Positions 8,835 to 17,265 of a DNA stretch of 64,000 nt are shown here, piece by piece. The notes under the pieces were generated by a model that ran no database searches, was not told the origin of the DNA, and worked only from the letters and a program-made list of their open reading frames with translations. Both the position numbers and the translations under genes were made by a program. Each line of letters opens with the position of its first letter. Position 1 is the stretch's first letter. Source of the stretch: Isoalcanivorax pacificus W11-5 (GTDB lineage Bacteria > Pseudomonadota > Gammaproteobacteria > Pseudomonadales > Alcanivoracaceae); the NCBI RefSeq assembly GCF_000299335.2, contig NZ_CP004387.1, positions 3,426,994 through 3,490,993 of the forward strand. Direction: 5' to 3'.

Positions 8835-9806
8835 TCAAATATCCTGCTCCCGCTCGTCCGGGTCCTCGCGCAGGATATTCCCCGCCTCTTCCTGAATCAG
8901 CTTACGCAGCCAGCGGTGCGCCGCGTTGTGATGCAGCAGCGGTGACCAGGCCATCTTCAACTCAAAGCGCGGAATCACGAACGGCGGGTCCTTGATCACC
9001 AGCCTCGGGTTCTGGGCCTGCATGCGCGCCACCCGGCTCGGCAGCGTCGCCACCAGGTCATTGTTCATCGCCAGCAGCGCCGGCATCTGATAGTGGCGGG
9101 TAAAAATGGAGATGCGCCGGGTCTTGCCGATCCGCGCCAGCGCCTGGTCGATCCAGCCCAGGCCGCCGAGCTTTTCCGGGTTCATGCCGAAGCCGACGCC
9201 GAAGCCGGTCTTGGACACCCAGATATGCTGGGCGCTGAGGTAGGCATCCAGATTGAAATCCCGCGCCAGCGGGTTGCCCCGGTTCAGCAGGCAGGAAAAG
9301 TAGTCCTTCCACAGGGTGACCTGGTGGAAGGAGCGGGGGATCTCGTTGAAGCGGTTGATCGCCAGGTCCACCCGGCCCTGCTCCATGTCGGCATAGCTGA
9401 CGTCAGAGGGCGTCAGGAAATCCAGCACCACGTTCGGCGCCTCCAGCCGCAGGCGGCGCACCAGATGCGGCACCAGGGTCGCCTCGGCGTAGTCGCTGGT
9501 CATGATGCGGAACACCCGGCGGCTGCTGTCGGGCAGGAATTCCTCGTCCGGGGTCAGCATCGCTTCCGTCTGGGCCAGCACTTGGCGCACCAGCGGTTGC
9601 AGCTCCAGCGCCCGTTCGGTGGGGTTCATGCCATTGGAGGTGCGGATCAGGAGCGGGTCACCGAACAGTTCGCGCAGGCGCTTGAGGCCATTACTCATGG
9701 CTGGCTGGGAGATGCCGAGCTGGTCGGCGGCACGGGTGACGTTCAATTCGCGCAGCAGGACATCCAGGTACTTAAGCAGGTTGAGATCAACGCGACCTAT
9801 GTTCAT
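8835..9806 (-). CDS. LysR-family transcriptional regulator
   Basis: The 323-residue product (start MNIGRVDLNLLKYL) has the LysR winged-HTH at residues about 8-65 (LNVTRAADQLGISQPAMSNGLKRLRELFGDPLLIR) and a NodD/NahR-like effector domain. I prefer ATG 9804-9806 over an upstream in-frame ATG at 9878 because the family's DLNLLKYLDVLL motif normally begins within ten residues of the start. It ends convergently with the PTPS-like gene. The target is probably remote or itself; no divergent partner lies close enough, since the next gene upstream, amrZ, is more than 300 bp away. Confidence 0.88.
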   Translation of the reverse strand: MNIGRVDLNLLKYLDVLLRELNVTRAADQLGISQPAMSNGLKRLRELFGDPLLIRTSNGMNPTERALELQPLVRQVLAQTEAMLTPDEEFLPDSSRRVFRIMTSDYAEATLVPHLVRRLRLEAPNVVLDFLTPSDVSYADMEQGRVDLAINRFNEIPRSFHQVTLWKDYFSCLLNRGNPLARDFNLDAYLSAQHIWVSKTGFGVGFGMNPEKLGGLGWIDQALARIGKTRRISIFTRHYQMPALLAMNNDLVATLPSRVARMQAQNPRLVIKDPPFVIPRFELKMAWSPLLHHNAAHRWLRKLIQEEAGNILREDPDEREQDI

Positions 9807-10128
9807 GATGGGGCTCTCTGGAAGGGCTTGCTGGCAGGGCTTCCCGCCCGTCATTCGTTCTGTGAATGAAAATGCCACGATTATAATCAGGGCGAATTAT
9901 GTCACTTGCCCCGGCGCAGGTCACTTGACCCTCAGGCCGCGTCAGCCGGTGGAATCCACCCTAGAGCTTGGCCCCGGAGACGCCGCCAGAATGCGCTGCG
10001 GTCACACCATGATGTTAATCAGTACTGAGGCACACTCCCGTTTGCGGTGTAGTATCATCGGGTTGGCACGCAGCACAGACTGCTATCATTATGATATTTA
10101 AGTGTTTTTGTCGGGAGGATGGAGTGTG

Positions 10129-10476
10129 ATGGACAACAGAAAGGCATCCGTACAAACAAGACAGGAAGTGGAAAAATTCGTGGTACGCCTGCCGAAAGGC
10201 ATTCGCGGCATGATCTCGGAAATTTCCCGTATCAACCATCGCAGCATGAATTCTGAAATCGTTGCGCGACTGGAAGAAAGTCTGGGTCTGTCGGCGCCAG
10301 TGGATGGCGTCAGCGAAGCCGCACCGGAGTTGTACGCCGTCAACGGCGATCATCCGCGTCCGGACATGCAACTGACCGACGAACAGACTGCCGCCCAGCA
10401 GGAAGAGCGTCTGCTCGAGCGCTTCCGTCGCCTTTCCGGCGACCGTCGTCGCGCATTGCTGGAACTGCTGCGCTGA
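10129..10476 (+). CDS. amrZ: AmrZ/AlgZ-like ribbon-helix-helix transcription factor
   Basis: A 115-residue Arc-family regulator. The DNA-binding core VEKFVVRLPKGIRGMI, followed by INHRSMNSEIVARLEESL, matches the Pseudomonas AmrZ core almost residue for residue, and the C-terminal LLERFRRLSGDRRRALLELL matches the AmrZ tetramerisation tail. I chose ATG 10129 because GGGAGGA lies at 10113-10119, nine bases upstream; an in-frame ATG at 10102 has no such site. In Pseudomonas AmrZ controls alginate, flagella, twitching and c-di-GMP genes. Its position next to a quorum-sensing locus and GGDEF/HD-GYP genes makes a similar lifestyle role plausible, but that is inference. A strong terminator follows. 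Confidence 0.85.
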   Translation: MDNRKASVQTRQEVEKFVVRLPKGIRGMISEISRINHRSMNSEIVARLEESLGLSAPVDGVSEAAPELYAVNGDHPRPDMQLTDEQTAAQQEERLLERFRRLSGDRRRALLELLR

Positions 10477-10506
10477 TCCAGCGGGCAACCGCCTCAGTGC
10501 TCTACC

Positions 10507-10533
10507 AAGGCTGGCCAACAGGCCAGCCTTTTT
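10507..10533 (+). terminator. Rho-independent terminator of amrZ
   Basis: AAGGCTGGCC, loop AACA, GGCCAGCCTT, then TTT. A ten-base-pair perfect stem ends 23 bp before the kinase start codon, so amrZ and the quorum-sensing genes are probably separate transcripts. Confidence 0.9.
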
Positions 10534-10555
10534 ATGTCATGCGTGCCGATACCTG

Positions 10556-11842
10556 ATGATTGTCTCCCGTCTTAACCAGTCGATCAGCGAAAGTGCACAT
10601 TTTTCTCGCCACAATGCGCCCATGGTCGGCGTGCTCGGCCTGGTGAGCTTTCCGCTTTACTACTTCATCTGGCAATTTGTCTTCCCGCAGCCGTACGAAA
10701 GCGTGTGGCTGCGAATCGGTGGCGTGCTGGTGTGTATCCCGCTGCTGTTCTATCGCCTGTGGCCGGCGCGCATGCAGCGCTATTTTGCCGGCTACTGGGT
10801 GTTTGCCCTGAGCTACGCCCTGCCGTTCTTCTTTACCTACATGCTGCTGCGCAACGACCTGTCGCTGGTCTGGAGCATGAGTACCATGGCGGCGCTGTTC
10901 ATGCTGGTGCTGGCCGTGTACGACTGGCTGCTGGTGATCTGCATTGCTGTCGTCGGCTCGTTGCTGGGCTGGATGGCCTTTCTGCTGACGGCGGACAGCG
11001 CCGCCGCCTTTTCCGCCTACATGCAGCAACTGCCGATCTATGCGTTCGTGGTGATTGCAGGCAGTATCTTCAACTACACCGCTAACATGGTGAAGGAAGA
11101 AAAACTCAACGCCCACGCGGCCATCGGTCGCAATATAGCCCATGAGCTGCGTACGCCTCTTTCTGGCATGAAGGGCGCCACCTCCGGCCTGGTGCAATAC
11201 CTGCCGCACCTGGTCGCCGCACACCGCGCGGCCATGGAGGCCGGCCTGGACGTGCGCCGCATCCGCAGCACCCGCCTGGACCAGCTCAGCGACGCCGCCA
11301 ACCGTATCCAGGAGGAGATCGACTTCTCCCATACCATCATCGACATGCTGCTGCTCAGTGCCGGTCAGACCACCATCAAGCAGGATAATTTTCGCAATCA
11401 TTCCATCAATGACACCATCCGCCGGGCGCTGGAGCGATACCCGTTCAAATCCGAGCGCGAACGGCATCTGGTACAGTGGCAGGAAGGCGAAGACTTTGAA
11501 TACTATGGGTCTGACCTGCTGGTGACCCACGTGCTGTTCAACCTGACCAAGAACGCCCTGCACAGCGTCATCAGTGCCGGCAAGGGTGTGATCCATATCA
11601 GCAGCAGTCGTGGCGTGGACACCAACCGGCTGATTTTCATGGACACCGGGCCGGGCATTCCCCGTACCCAGGTAAAACACATCTTCGACTACTTTTACAC
11701 GTCGAAAACGGTTGATCAGGGTACCGGGCTCGGCCTGTCATTCTGCCGTCTGGTGATGCAGAGCCTGCATGGTGGCATCCGTTGCGAGTCCAGGCTCGGC
11801 GAATACACACTGTTCGAATTGTCTTTTCCCCGGGGTCGCTAA
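10556..11842 (+). CDS. cqsS: CqsS/LqsS-type membrane histidine kinase for alpha-hydroxyketone signals
   Basis: A 428-residue sensor kinase. Residues about 25-180 are a six-helix membrane sensor with the CqsS signature FPLYYFIWQFVFPQPYESVW and the later ALPFFFTYMLLRNDLSLVWSM. The dimerisation/phosphoacceptor box is IAHELRTPLSG with His196; the ATP-binding lid MDTGPGIP and GTGLGLSFCR lie at residues about 361-400. The protein begins MIVS like Vibrio CqsS but lacks its C-terminal receiver, as in Legionella LqsS. The neighbouring response regulator (2-bp gap) supplies that domain. CqsS kinases switch from kinase to phosphatase on binding hydroxyketones such as CAI-1 or LAI-1. The synthase gene lies convergently downstream, so signal, sensor and regulator are all local. 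Confidence 0.88.
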   Translation: MIVSRLNQSISESAHFSRHNAPMVGVLGLVSFPLYYFIWQFVFPQPYESVWLRIGGVLVCIPLLFYRLWPARMQRYFAGYWVFALSYALPFFFTYMLLRNDLSLVWSMSTMAALFMLVLAVYDWLLVICIAVVGSLLGWMAFLLTADSAAAFSAYMQQLPIYAFVVIAGSIFNYTANMVKEEKLNAHAAIGRNIAHELRTPLSGMKGATSGLVQYLPHLVAAHRAAMEAGLDVRRIRSTRLDQLSDAANRIQEEIDFSHTIIDMLLLSAGQTTIKQDNFRNHSINDTIRRALERYPFKSERERHLVQWQEGEDFEYYGSDLLVTHVLFNLTKNALHSVISAGKGVIHISSSRGVDTNRLIFMDTGPGIPRTQVKHIFDYFYTSKTVDQGTGLGLSFCRLVMQSLHGGIRCESRLGEYTLFELSFPRGR

Positions 11843-11844
11843 TC

Positions 11845-12855
11845 ATGTTGAAGCCTGTCATTCAGCCCTACTTTCATCCCACCACCGTGGTGATGGTGGA
11901 TGACAACGAACGGTTTCTCGATAATTTCAGCCTGCAGCTGGATGAGAAACTGGCCTGTGTCTTCTATTCCTCGGCCGTGGAATGCCTGGCGATGCTCAAC
12001 GGCCGCGCCAAGCGCACGCCGCTGGACCAGCGCTGCTTCTCCTACTACCAGCAGCCGTCCAACACGGCCTCGAACCGGGTCATCCGGCTGGACCTGACCC
12101 TGATCGAGCAGGAGATCAGCAATCCGGAGCGCTTCCGCGACATTTCCGTGGTCGTGGTCGACTACGACATGCCGGAGATGACCGGCCTGGAATTCTGCCA
12201 GCGCATCCGCAACCACCGTATCAAGAAGATTCTGCTGACCGGCGTGGCGGACGAGAAAATCGCCGTGGAGGCGTTCAACGCCGGCATCATCGATCACTTC
12301 ATGATGAAGAGCGATCCGCAGATCACGATGCGCATCAACAAGACCATCAATGACCTGCAGCGCCGTTATTTCTCCGAAATTTCCTCGCTGATCCAGAGCA
12401 CGCTGGCACTGGAAGCGCCGGATTTTCTCTACGATGCCGACTTCATCCGCTATTTCTTCGATCTGGTCGACAGGCACCATGTCGCCGAGTACTACTACGT
12501 CGAGGACCCGACCGGCTTCCTGATGGTGAGCGAGACCGGCCAGCTCTGGCGCCTGGTGGTCTATAGCGAAACCGACCTGCAACGCACCCTGTTCAACCTG
12601 CGCGGCCTGAAACCGCCGGCCGCCCTGATGAAACGCATCTCTTCCGGCAAGGCAGTGCCGTGGCTGTGGGCATCACCGGACGAATTCGACGAGGATGAGG
12701 ATTTCTTCTGGGACGATTACGTGCACACAGCAACGCGTGTCAGCGGCGACCAGACCTGGTTCTGCGCACTGGTGGAAAGCCCGCCGGCAGATATTGAGTA
12801 CGACAGCGAAACCTCCAGCTACATGGCCTACCTGGAAGAGCTCGACAAGCAATAA
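11845..12855 (+). CDS. LqsR-type response regulator with enlarged receiver domain
   Basis: A 336-residue protein starting two bases after the kinase stop. The receiver has the acidic pair VMVDDN (Asp19, Asp20), the phosphoacceptor in VVVVDYDMPEMTG (Asp106), the Thr in ILLTGVADE and the Lys in HFMMKSD. About 86 residues separate the acidic pair from the phospho-Asp, roughly 40 more than in CheY-type receivers; the insert covers about residues 50-95. The C-terminal 150 residues (from FLYDADFIRYFFDLVDRHH) match no DNA-binding fold that I recognise. Organisation and length fit Legionella LqsR, the regulator of the Lqs system. An earlier in-frame ATG at 11782 lies inside the kinase gene and is unlikely. 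Confidence 0.82.
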   Translation: MLKPVIQPYFHPTTVVMVDDNERFLDNFSLQLDEKLACVFYSSAVECLAMLNGRAKRTPLDQRCFSYYQQPSNTASNRVIRLDLTLIEQEISNPERFRDISVVVVDYDMPEMTGLEFCQRIRNHRIKKILLTGVADEKIAVEAFNAGIIDHFMMKSDPQITMRINKTINDLQRRYFSEISSLIQSTLALEAPDFLYDADFIRYFFDLVDRHHVAEYYYVEDPTGFLMVSETGQLWRLVVYSETDLQRTLFNLRGLKPPAALMKRISSGKAVPWLWASPDEFDEDEDFFWDDYVHTATRVSGDQTWFCALVESPPADIEYDSETSSYMAYLEELDKQ

Positions 12856-12901
12856 GCCTCTCTGCAGCACAAGCCCCGCAGCCCGCCCCCGGCGGCCGGA
12901 C

Positions 12902-12949
12902 CCAGGGAAAGTGCCCGGAAAAGCCGAGGCTTTTCCAGGCCTTCCCTGG
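12902..12949. terminator. Bidirectional terminator between response regulator and cqsA
   Basis: An inner hairpin GGAAAAGC-CGAG-GCTTTTCC at 12917-12936 is enclosed by CCAGGGAA (12902-12909) and TTCCCTGG (12942-12949). It lies in the 111-bp gap between the two convergent genes. Confidence 0.7.
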
Positions 12950-12966
12950 CTCAGGCCCGGGATCTA

Positions 12967-14226
12967 TCAGCCGACGGCACGCTGACGTGTCACCACGTCA
13001 CGATGCAGACGACGGGTCGACGCCCAGTCCCACATACCCACTTCATCACGAATCTCCGCACACACATCGAGCACATGCCCGACCTGATTGAGCGTCAGGC
13101 CGGCGTTGATGCTCAGGCGAATCATCGAGCGGTTCTTGGCCGTTGCCGGTGCGCAGAACACCGAGCCGAACACGTCACGCTCCTCCAGCGCCTCGCGCAG
13201 TTTCAGGGTCAGGTTTTCCGGCCCGGCTTCCAGCGAGATGATCTGCGACTGGCTGGCCGAGACGTTGTAGCCCAGCTCGGTCAGCCCGTTGCGCAGAAAG
13301 TCGGAGTTCATCCGCATGGCCTCACGCCGCCAGCCATCACGAATGATGATGTCGAGCGTCTTGTCGAGGCCGGCGATTTCATACGGCAGCAGACAGGAAC
13401 TGAAAATCGCCGTTCGCGCGGTGCACCAGAAATACTCCTCGAAGGTCTTGCTGCAGAGGATGATGCCAGCACGGCCGGAGAACGCCTTGGCCAGGCTCGC
13501 GGTGACAAAATGCACCCGGTCATTGAGACCGTACTCGCGCACCATGCCACTGCCGAACGGCCCATGCGTCCCGAGCGAATGGGACTCGTCGACGATGATC
13601 AGGCAACCGAATTCGGTGGCGAGATCCACTACCCCCTCCAGTTCACACAACGCCCCCATGGTGCTGTACACCGAATCCACACAGACAATGCCCTGTCCGT
13701 ATGTCTTCAACTGCCGCCGCAGGTGCTCCAGATCGTTGTGGCGGAATGGCCGCACCTGGGCGCCGGCACTGATCACGCCTTCCCACATGGACGCATGGGC
13801 GTTCATGTCCATGTACACCGGCACACCATCACTGGCCAGCACCTGGATCAGCCCCACGTTGGCGGCGTACCCGGACTGCGCCAGGATCGACGATTCATAG
13901 CCGGTGTAATCCGCCATGCGCCGCTCGAACCGGCGCTGGTGGTTGTCACCGCGCAGGAACGACCCGGACATCAGCACGCTCTGGGTGTCTCCCAGCAGAC
14001 AGTCCACCTGCGCTTTCACGATTTCCTCGTGTCCGGCGATGCTCAGGTAATCGTTGCTCAACAACTGGATCGACTGCCGGTCAGGAATGCGACCCCGAAG
14101 GATGTGCTTGCCCCCCCACAGTTTCCCCCAGCGCTCCAGGAAAAATTCATCCATACGGCGTTTCAGAAAATCCGGCATGTCGGCGATTTTCGTCTGTACG
14201 GACAGTTCGTTGAGTTTGATATTCAT
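12967..14226 (-). CDS. cqsA: Alpha-hydroxyketone autoinducer synthase CqsA/LqsA
   Basis: A 419-residue PLP enzyme of the alpha-oxoamine synthase family. It joins an acyl-CoA to an amino-acid-derived substrate and yields the CAI-1/LAI-1 type signal. The N-terminus has the CqsA-specific segment RIPDRQSIQLLSNDYLSIAG; the cofactor residues are Asp213 in VDESHSLGTHG and the Schiff-base Lys247 in VTASLAKAFSGRAG. It is 20-30 residues longer than V. cholerae CqsA, close to LqsA. GGAG precedes the ATG by eight bases. It is convergent with the kinase-regulator pair and divergent from a GGDEF gene across 571 bp. It differs from BioF and KBL by its N-terminus and by this context. Confidence 0.92.
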   Translation of the reverse strand: MNIKLNELSVQTKIADMPDFLKRRMDEFFLERWGKLWGGKHILRGRIPDRQSIQLLSNDYLSIAGHEEIVKAQVDCLLGDTQSVLMSGSFLRGDNHQRRFERRMADYTGYESSILAQSGYAANVGLIQVLASDGVPVYMDMNAHASMWEGVISAGAQVRPFRHNDLEHLRRQLKTYGQGIVCVDSVYSTMGALCELEGVVDLATEFGCLIIVDESHSLGTHGPFGSGMVREYGLNDRVHFVTASLAKAFSGRAGIILCSKTFEEYFWCTARTAIFSSCLLPYEIAGLDKTLDIIIRDGWRREAMRMNSDFLRNGLTELGYNVSASQSQIISLEAGPENLTLKLREALEERDVFGSVFCAPATAKNRSMIRLSINAGLTLNQVGHVLDVCAEIRDEVGMWDWASTRRLHRDVVTRQRAVG

Positions 14227-14797
14227 GCATTTGTCTCCGATTAATACTGATTTGGTTTATCAGCAACACGTCATGGCTTGCTGATGGCAGAACGTGACGC
14301 GCTCTGTTTGTTTTTTCACGCCACGTTTCTAAGATAGAGCAAAGGTGATGGCTCTTTTACATCCGCTGATATCGAACGAATGCGAGGGAAAGGCTGCAAA
14401 AAACAGGTCAGATATCGGCCTGATATCAAGCTGATTGTCTTTTGATACCCAGGGATTTTTTTGTTTTTGAGGATCGCGAGAGAACGCCGCAGCAGGCAGC
14501 AGAAAAACCTCTTTTCGGCGATGTTTTTCTGGCAGAAAAATTTCTCTGCAAAGCAAAATCTGAATGCCATTCAGCGGTCATGTGTAAACTCTATGAACGC
14601 GTCCTGCACTGGCATCGGGCAAGGGAGCCGGAACAGGGCATCGTCCTCTGCGGCAGTCATGATTTCATAATGCCTGCACGGCCTGTCGGCTGCGCATCAC
14701 CCGGCAACTGGTGGCAGCCCGCCCGCCGGTGGTAATCTATTGAGCCGCAAGGGGTTGTTTGCGTTACCCGGGACCACCCGGGACGTCAGGGGCAGGG
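14227..14797. promoter_or_regulatory. 571-bp AT-rich divergent control region between cqsA and the GGDEF gene
   Basis: No convincing gene lies here. The segment 14285-14600 is markedly more AT-rich than its surroundings. It contains three copies of the palindrome GATATC (14368-14373, 14411-14416, 14422-14427, the last two 11 bp apart). It also holds an inverted pair CAGAAAAAC/GTTTTTCTG (14500-14508 and 14523-14531) directly followed by the near-palindrome GCAGAAAAATTTCTCTGC (14532-14549). A short minus-strand frame at 14316-14570 is Phe/Lys-rich with no start signal and is not called. Confidence 0.55.
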
Positions 14798-16033
14798 ATG
14801 AACAGTCAGCAGTCACTACAAGAAGACCAGTCATTACCCAACGGACGCGACCTGGCCCTGCCCTGGCACCTGACCCTGCCAGCGCGGCTGGAAAGCGCCT
14901 TCCGCGAACAGTTCCGCGACAACGCTGCCCGCCTGATTCCCGCTGCCACCATCTTGATGCTGCTGGTGTATGTCGTGGCCTTTGCGGTCGAGCATCATGT
15001 GGCCCCGGAGGCCACCGAGATCAGTTGGCGGCCGCGCCTGCTGGCCGCCATGGTCACGGTGGGCGTACTGCTGGCAAGCCGCCATGCCCTGCGCTGGCTG
15101 CAGCCGGCGGTGGCCGGCATGGCACTGGTGGTTGCCGGCATCCACCTGTACCTGGGGCTCAGCGTCGATCACCCACTGCAGGATGCCTACTTCTACGTCC
15201 CGTTCCTGGCCATCCTGCTGCTTGGCAGCCTGTTTCGCATCCAGCTCTACTGGGCGTTACCCACCAGCCTGGCCATCCTCGCCGCGCAGGCGGTGATCCT
15301 GTTCGGCGCCAGCCACCTCAGCGACGCCGAGGCGCTGGTGATCACCGCCTTCACCGCCTGCGCCACGGTCATGAGCCTGTTCGGCCAGTATTTCTTTGAG
15401 CGCCTGCAAAGGCAGCATTTCCTTTCCGACCGGGTACTGCACCTGCACCGCAGCGAATTGCATGCCGCCAACCGGTCCTTGGAAAGCCAGGCTACCGAGG
15501 ACGGCCTCACCGGCGCGGTCAACCGGCGCGGCATGGACGTGCGCCTGAGCAACCTGCTGCACAACATGCAGCACCAGGCGCGCGGCGCCCCGGACAGCAT
15601 CGCCGTGCTGCTGTTCGATATCGACTACTTCAAGCAATACAACGACACCTACGGCCATCAGGCTGGTGATGAATGCCTCAAGGCAGTGGCCGAGGTGCCC
15701 AAGGCCATGGTGCAGCGGGCCACCGATTTCGTTGCCCGTTATGGCGGCGAGGAATTTGTCATCGTGCTGGGTGGCACTCGGCTGCGTGATGCGCTGGTGT
15801 TTGCGGAACGCATGCGCGCCCGTATTGAGCGGCTCGGCATTCCGCACCGCAACTCCAAAAGCAACAACGTGGTCACCATCAGCATCGGTGTGGCCTGCAC
15901 CGCCGAGGGTGTTGATTCTGCCGAGCGACTGATCCACCTCGCCGACGAAGCGCTCTACCAGGCCAAAGGCGCCGGCCGTAACCGGGTCGCCTGCGTCGAT
16001 GACGACGGCTCCGTGCGAGTCCTCACCCCATGA
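14798..16033 (+). CDS. Membrane diguanylate cyclase (intact GGDEF)
   Basis: A 411-residue inner-membrane protein. Residues about 45-200 hold roughly six membrane helices, followed by a short coiled linker (about 205-232) and a GGDEF domain. The active site is intact: FDIDYFKQYND with the metal-binding Asp at about 274, and YGGEEF at 315-320. The inhibitory site RATD lies five residues upstream of GGEEF, so product feedback is likely. It should make c-di-GMP from two GTP. I chose ATG 14798 over 14759, which would add Pro/Gly-rich residues; GGCAGGG lies just upstream. It overlaps the following paralogue by 4 bp. Its long divergent promoter region is shared with cqsA. Confidence 0.9.
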   Translation: MNSQQSLQEDQSLPNGRDLALPWHLTLPARLESAFREQFRDNAARLIPAATILMLLVYVVAFAVEHHVAPEATEISWRPRLLAAMVTVGVLLASRHALRWLQPAVAGMALVVAGIHLYLGLSVDHPLQDAYFYVPFLAILLLGSLFRIQLYWALPTSLAILAAQAVILFGASHLSDAEALVITAFTACATVMSLFGQYFFERLQRQHFLSDRVLHLHRSELHAANRSLESQATEDGLTGAVNRRGMDVRLSNLLHNMQHQARGAPDSIAVLLFDIDYFKQYNDTYGHQAGDECLKAVAEVPKAMVQRATDFVARYGGEEFVIVLGGTRLRDALVFAERMRARIERLGIPHRNSKSNNVVTISIGVACTAEGVDSAERLIHLADEALYQAKGAGRNRVACVDDDGSVRVLTP

Positions 16034-17265
16034 CGTCACTGCCCGGGAAGGACCCTGTGCAGCAACACCCGCCGCCAGACACCCCGGTGGCCCAACTCGA
16101 CCGGCTCACTGCACTGCTGCACCGGCCGATCTGGCTGCTGCGCTTCCCTGCGGCGCTGGAGCAACCCTTCTGGCGCCGGCAACAACCGGCCCAGGTGCTG
16201 GCCGCACGCATCGGTGTACTGGTTGGCATACCGCTGTACCTGATCACCACACTGATCGAATGGCGCACCGATCCGGCACTGTTACGCCTCACCCTGCCAA
16301 CCCGCGCGCTGGCGATCGGGCTGCTGTTGCTGGTGGGCGTGGCGGCCAGTTGCGCCATGACGCGCCGTCATCTGGCGTGGATCGTACCGCTGGCCATCCT
16401 GTTGCTGAACAGCCTGCAACTGTATATCTGCCGCTTCAGCGCACCGGCCTACCAGGCGATGACCCTGCTGTGGATGCTGCTGCCGCTGACCTTCATGAGC
16501 ACGGTCTCGCGGGTGCCGTTTCGTTGCGCACTGTGGGTGGGACTGTGTACCGCCGGTGGCTTCCTGCTATGTTCGGCCCGCTTTTCCAGCCTTTCCGGTA
16601 TCCAGCTCTATCACACCGGTTTCTTTTTTCTCTCTTTCATCCTGATCCTGCTGCTGAGTCACTTTTTCAATGAACGGCTGCAACGCCAGCGTTTCCTGCA
16701 GGCCAGCCTGCTCAATCTGCACCGGCGCGGCCTGCACCGGCCGGACCCCGGCCAGCCGGAGGTTCTGCAACCGGACCGCGAACTTGGCGTGGTCAGCCGC
16801 GCTGCGCTGGATCAGCGGCTGCGCAAGCACTTTGCCTACCACCACCCGCCACGTATCGCCGTGGTGATCTGCACGCTGGATCATTTCGATACCCTCGTCG
16901 CCACCTACAGCGAACACGAGGCGCTGTTCTGCCTGGCCACCGTGGCACGCACGGCGCAACGCATGGTTGCTGGCAGCGGTGATTTTGTCGCCCGGCGTGG
17001 TGACCGCTCTCTGGCGCTGGTACTGGAAGGCGGCAATGGCTTCGATGCACTGCATCTGGCAGAACGCTTGCGCCGGCAAGTGGAGGCCATGGGGATTCCG
17101 CACTTTGGCAGCCCAAGCCAGGTCATCACGCTCAGTGGCGGCGTAGCCGCCAGCGAACACCTGCGCGAACCAAGCGCCGATACCTTGCTGCAGGCTGCCG
17201 ATCAGGCCCTGTCGCGGGCCCTCGCTGCCGGCGGCAACCGCAGCGAGGCGTGGCGTTCAGCGTGA
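16030..17265 (+). CDS. Degenerate GGDEF membrane protein, paralogue of the upstream cyclase
   Basis: A 411-residue protein, the same length and layout as its upstream neighbour: membrane region at about 50-215, then a GGDEF-like domain. Alignment by eye shows the catalytic motif replaced (FVARYGGEEF becomes FVARRGDRSL), the metal motif altered (FDIDYFKQYND becomes CTLDHFDTLVA) and the I-site Arg lost (RATD becomes GSGD). The FVAR context is kept, pointing to tandem duplication. It cannot be a normal cyclase and may regulate the active copy, for instance as a heterodimer. Translation is coupled by the ATGA overlap at 16030-16033. Its 3' end overlaps the convergent M23 gene by 9 bp. Confidence 0.85.
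   Translation: MTSLPGKDPVQQHPPPDTPVAQLDRLTALLHRPIWLLRFPAALEQPFWRRQQPAQVLAARIGVLVGIPLYLITTLIEWRTDPALLRLTLPTRALAIGLLLLVGVAASCAMTRRHLAWIVPLAILLLNSLQLYICRFSAPAYQAMTLLWMLLPLTFMSTVSRVPFRCALWVGLCTAGGFLLCSARFSSLSGIQLYHTGFFFLSFILILLLSHFFNERLQRQRFLQASLLNLHRRGLHRPDPGQPEVLQPDRELGVVSRAALDQRLRKHFAYHHPPRIAVVICTLDHFDTLVATYSEHEALFCLATVARTAQRMVAGSGDFVARRGDRSLALVLEGGNGFDALHLAERLRRQVEAMGIPHFGSPSQVITLSGGVAASEHLREPSADTLLQAADQALSRALAAGGNRSEAWRSA

Noticed and set aside
10062-10085. Sigma-54 promoter before amrZ (TTGGCACG...TGCT)
   Set aside because: The GG and GC elements are 17 bp apart instead of 12, so the -24/-12 spacing does not fit.
13003-14244. Long plus-strand open frame antisense to cqsA
   Set aside because: It is a GC-driven shadow of the clearly homologous CqsA frame; its protein has no recognisable family and no ribosome site.
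14316-14570. 84-codon minus-strand frame upstream of cqsA
   Set aside because: Phe/Lys/Cys-rich composition from an AT-rich control region, no ribosome site, no recognisable domain.
14227-14797. Qrr-like or other small RNA in the cqsA upstream region
   Set aside because: No promoter with a T-run-ended hairpin of suitable size could be identified; palindromes alone do not support an RNA gene.
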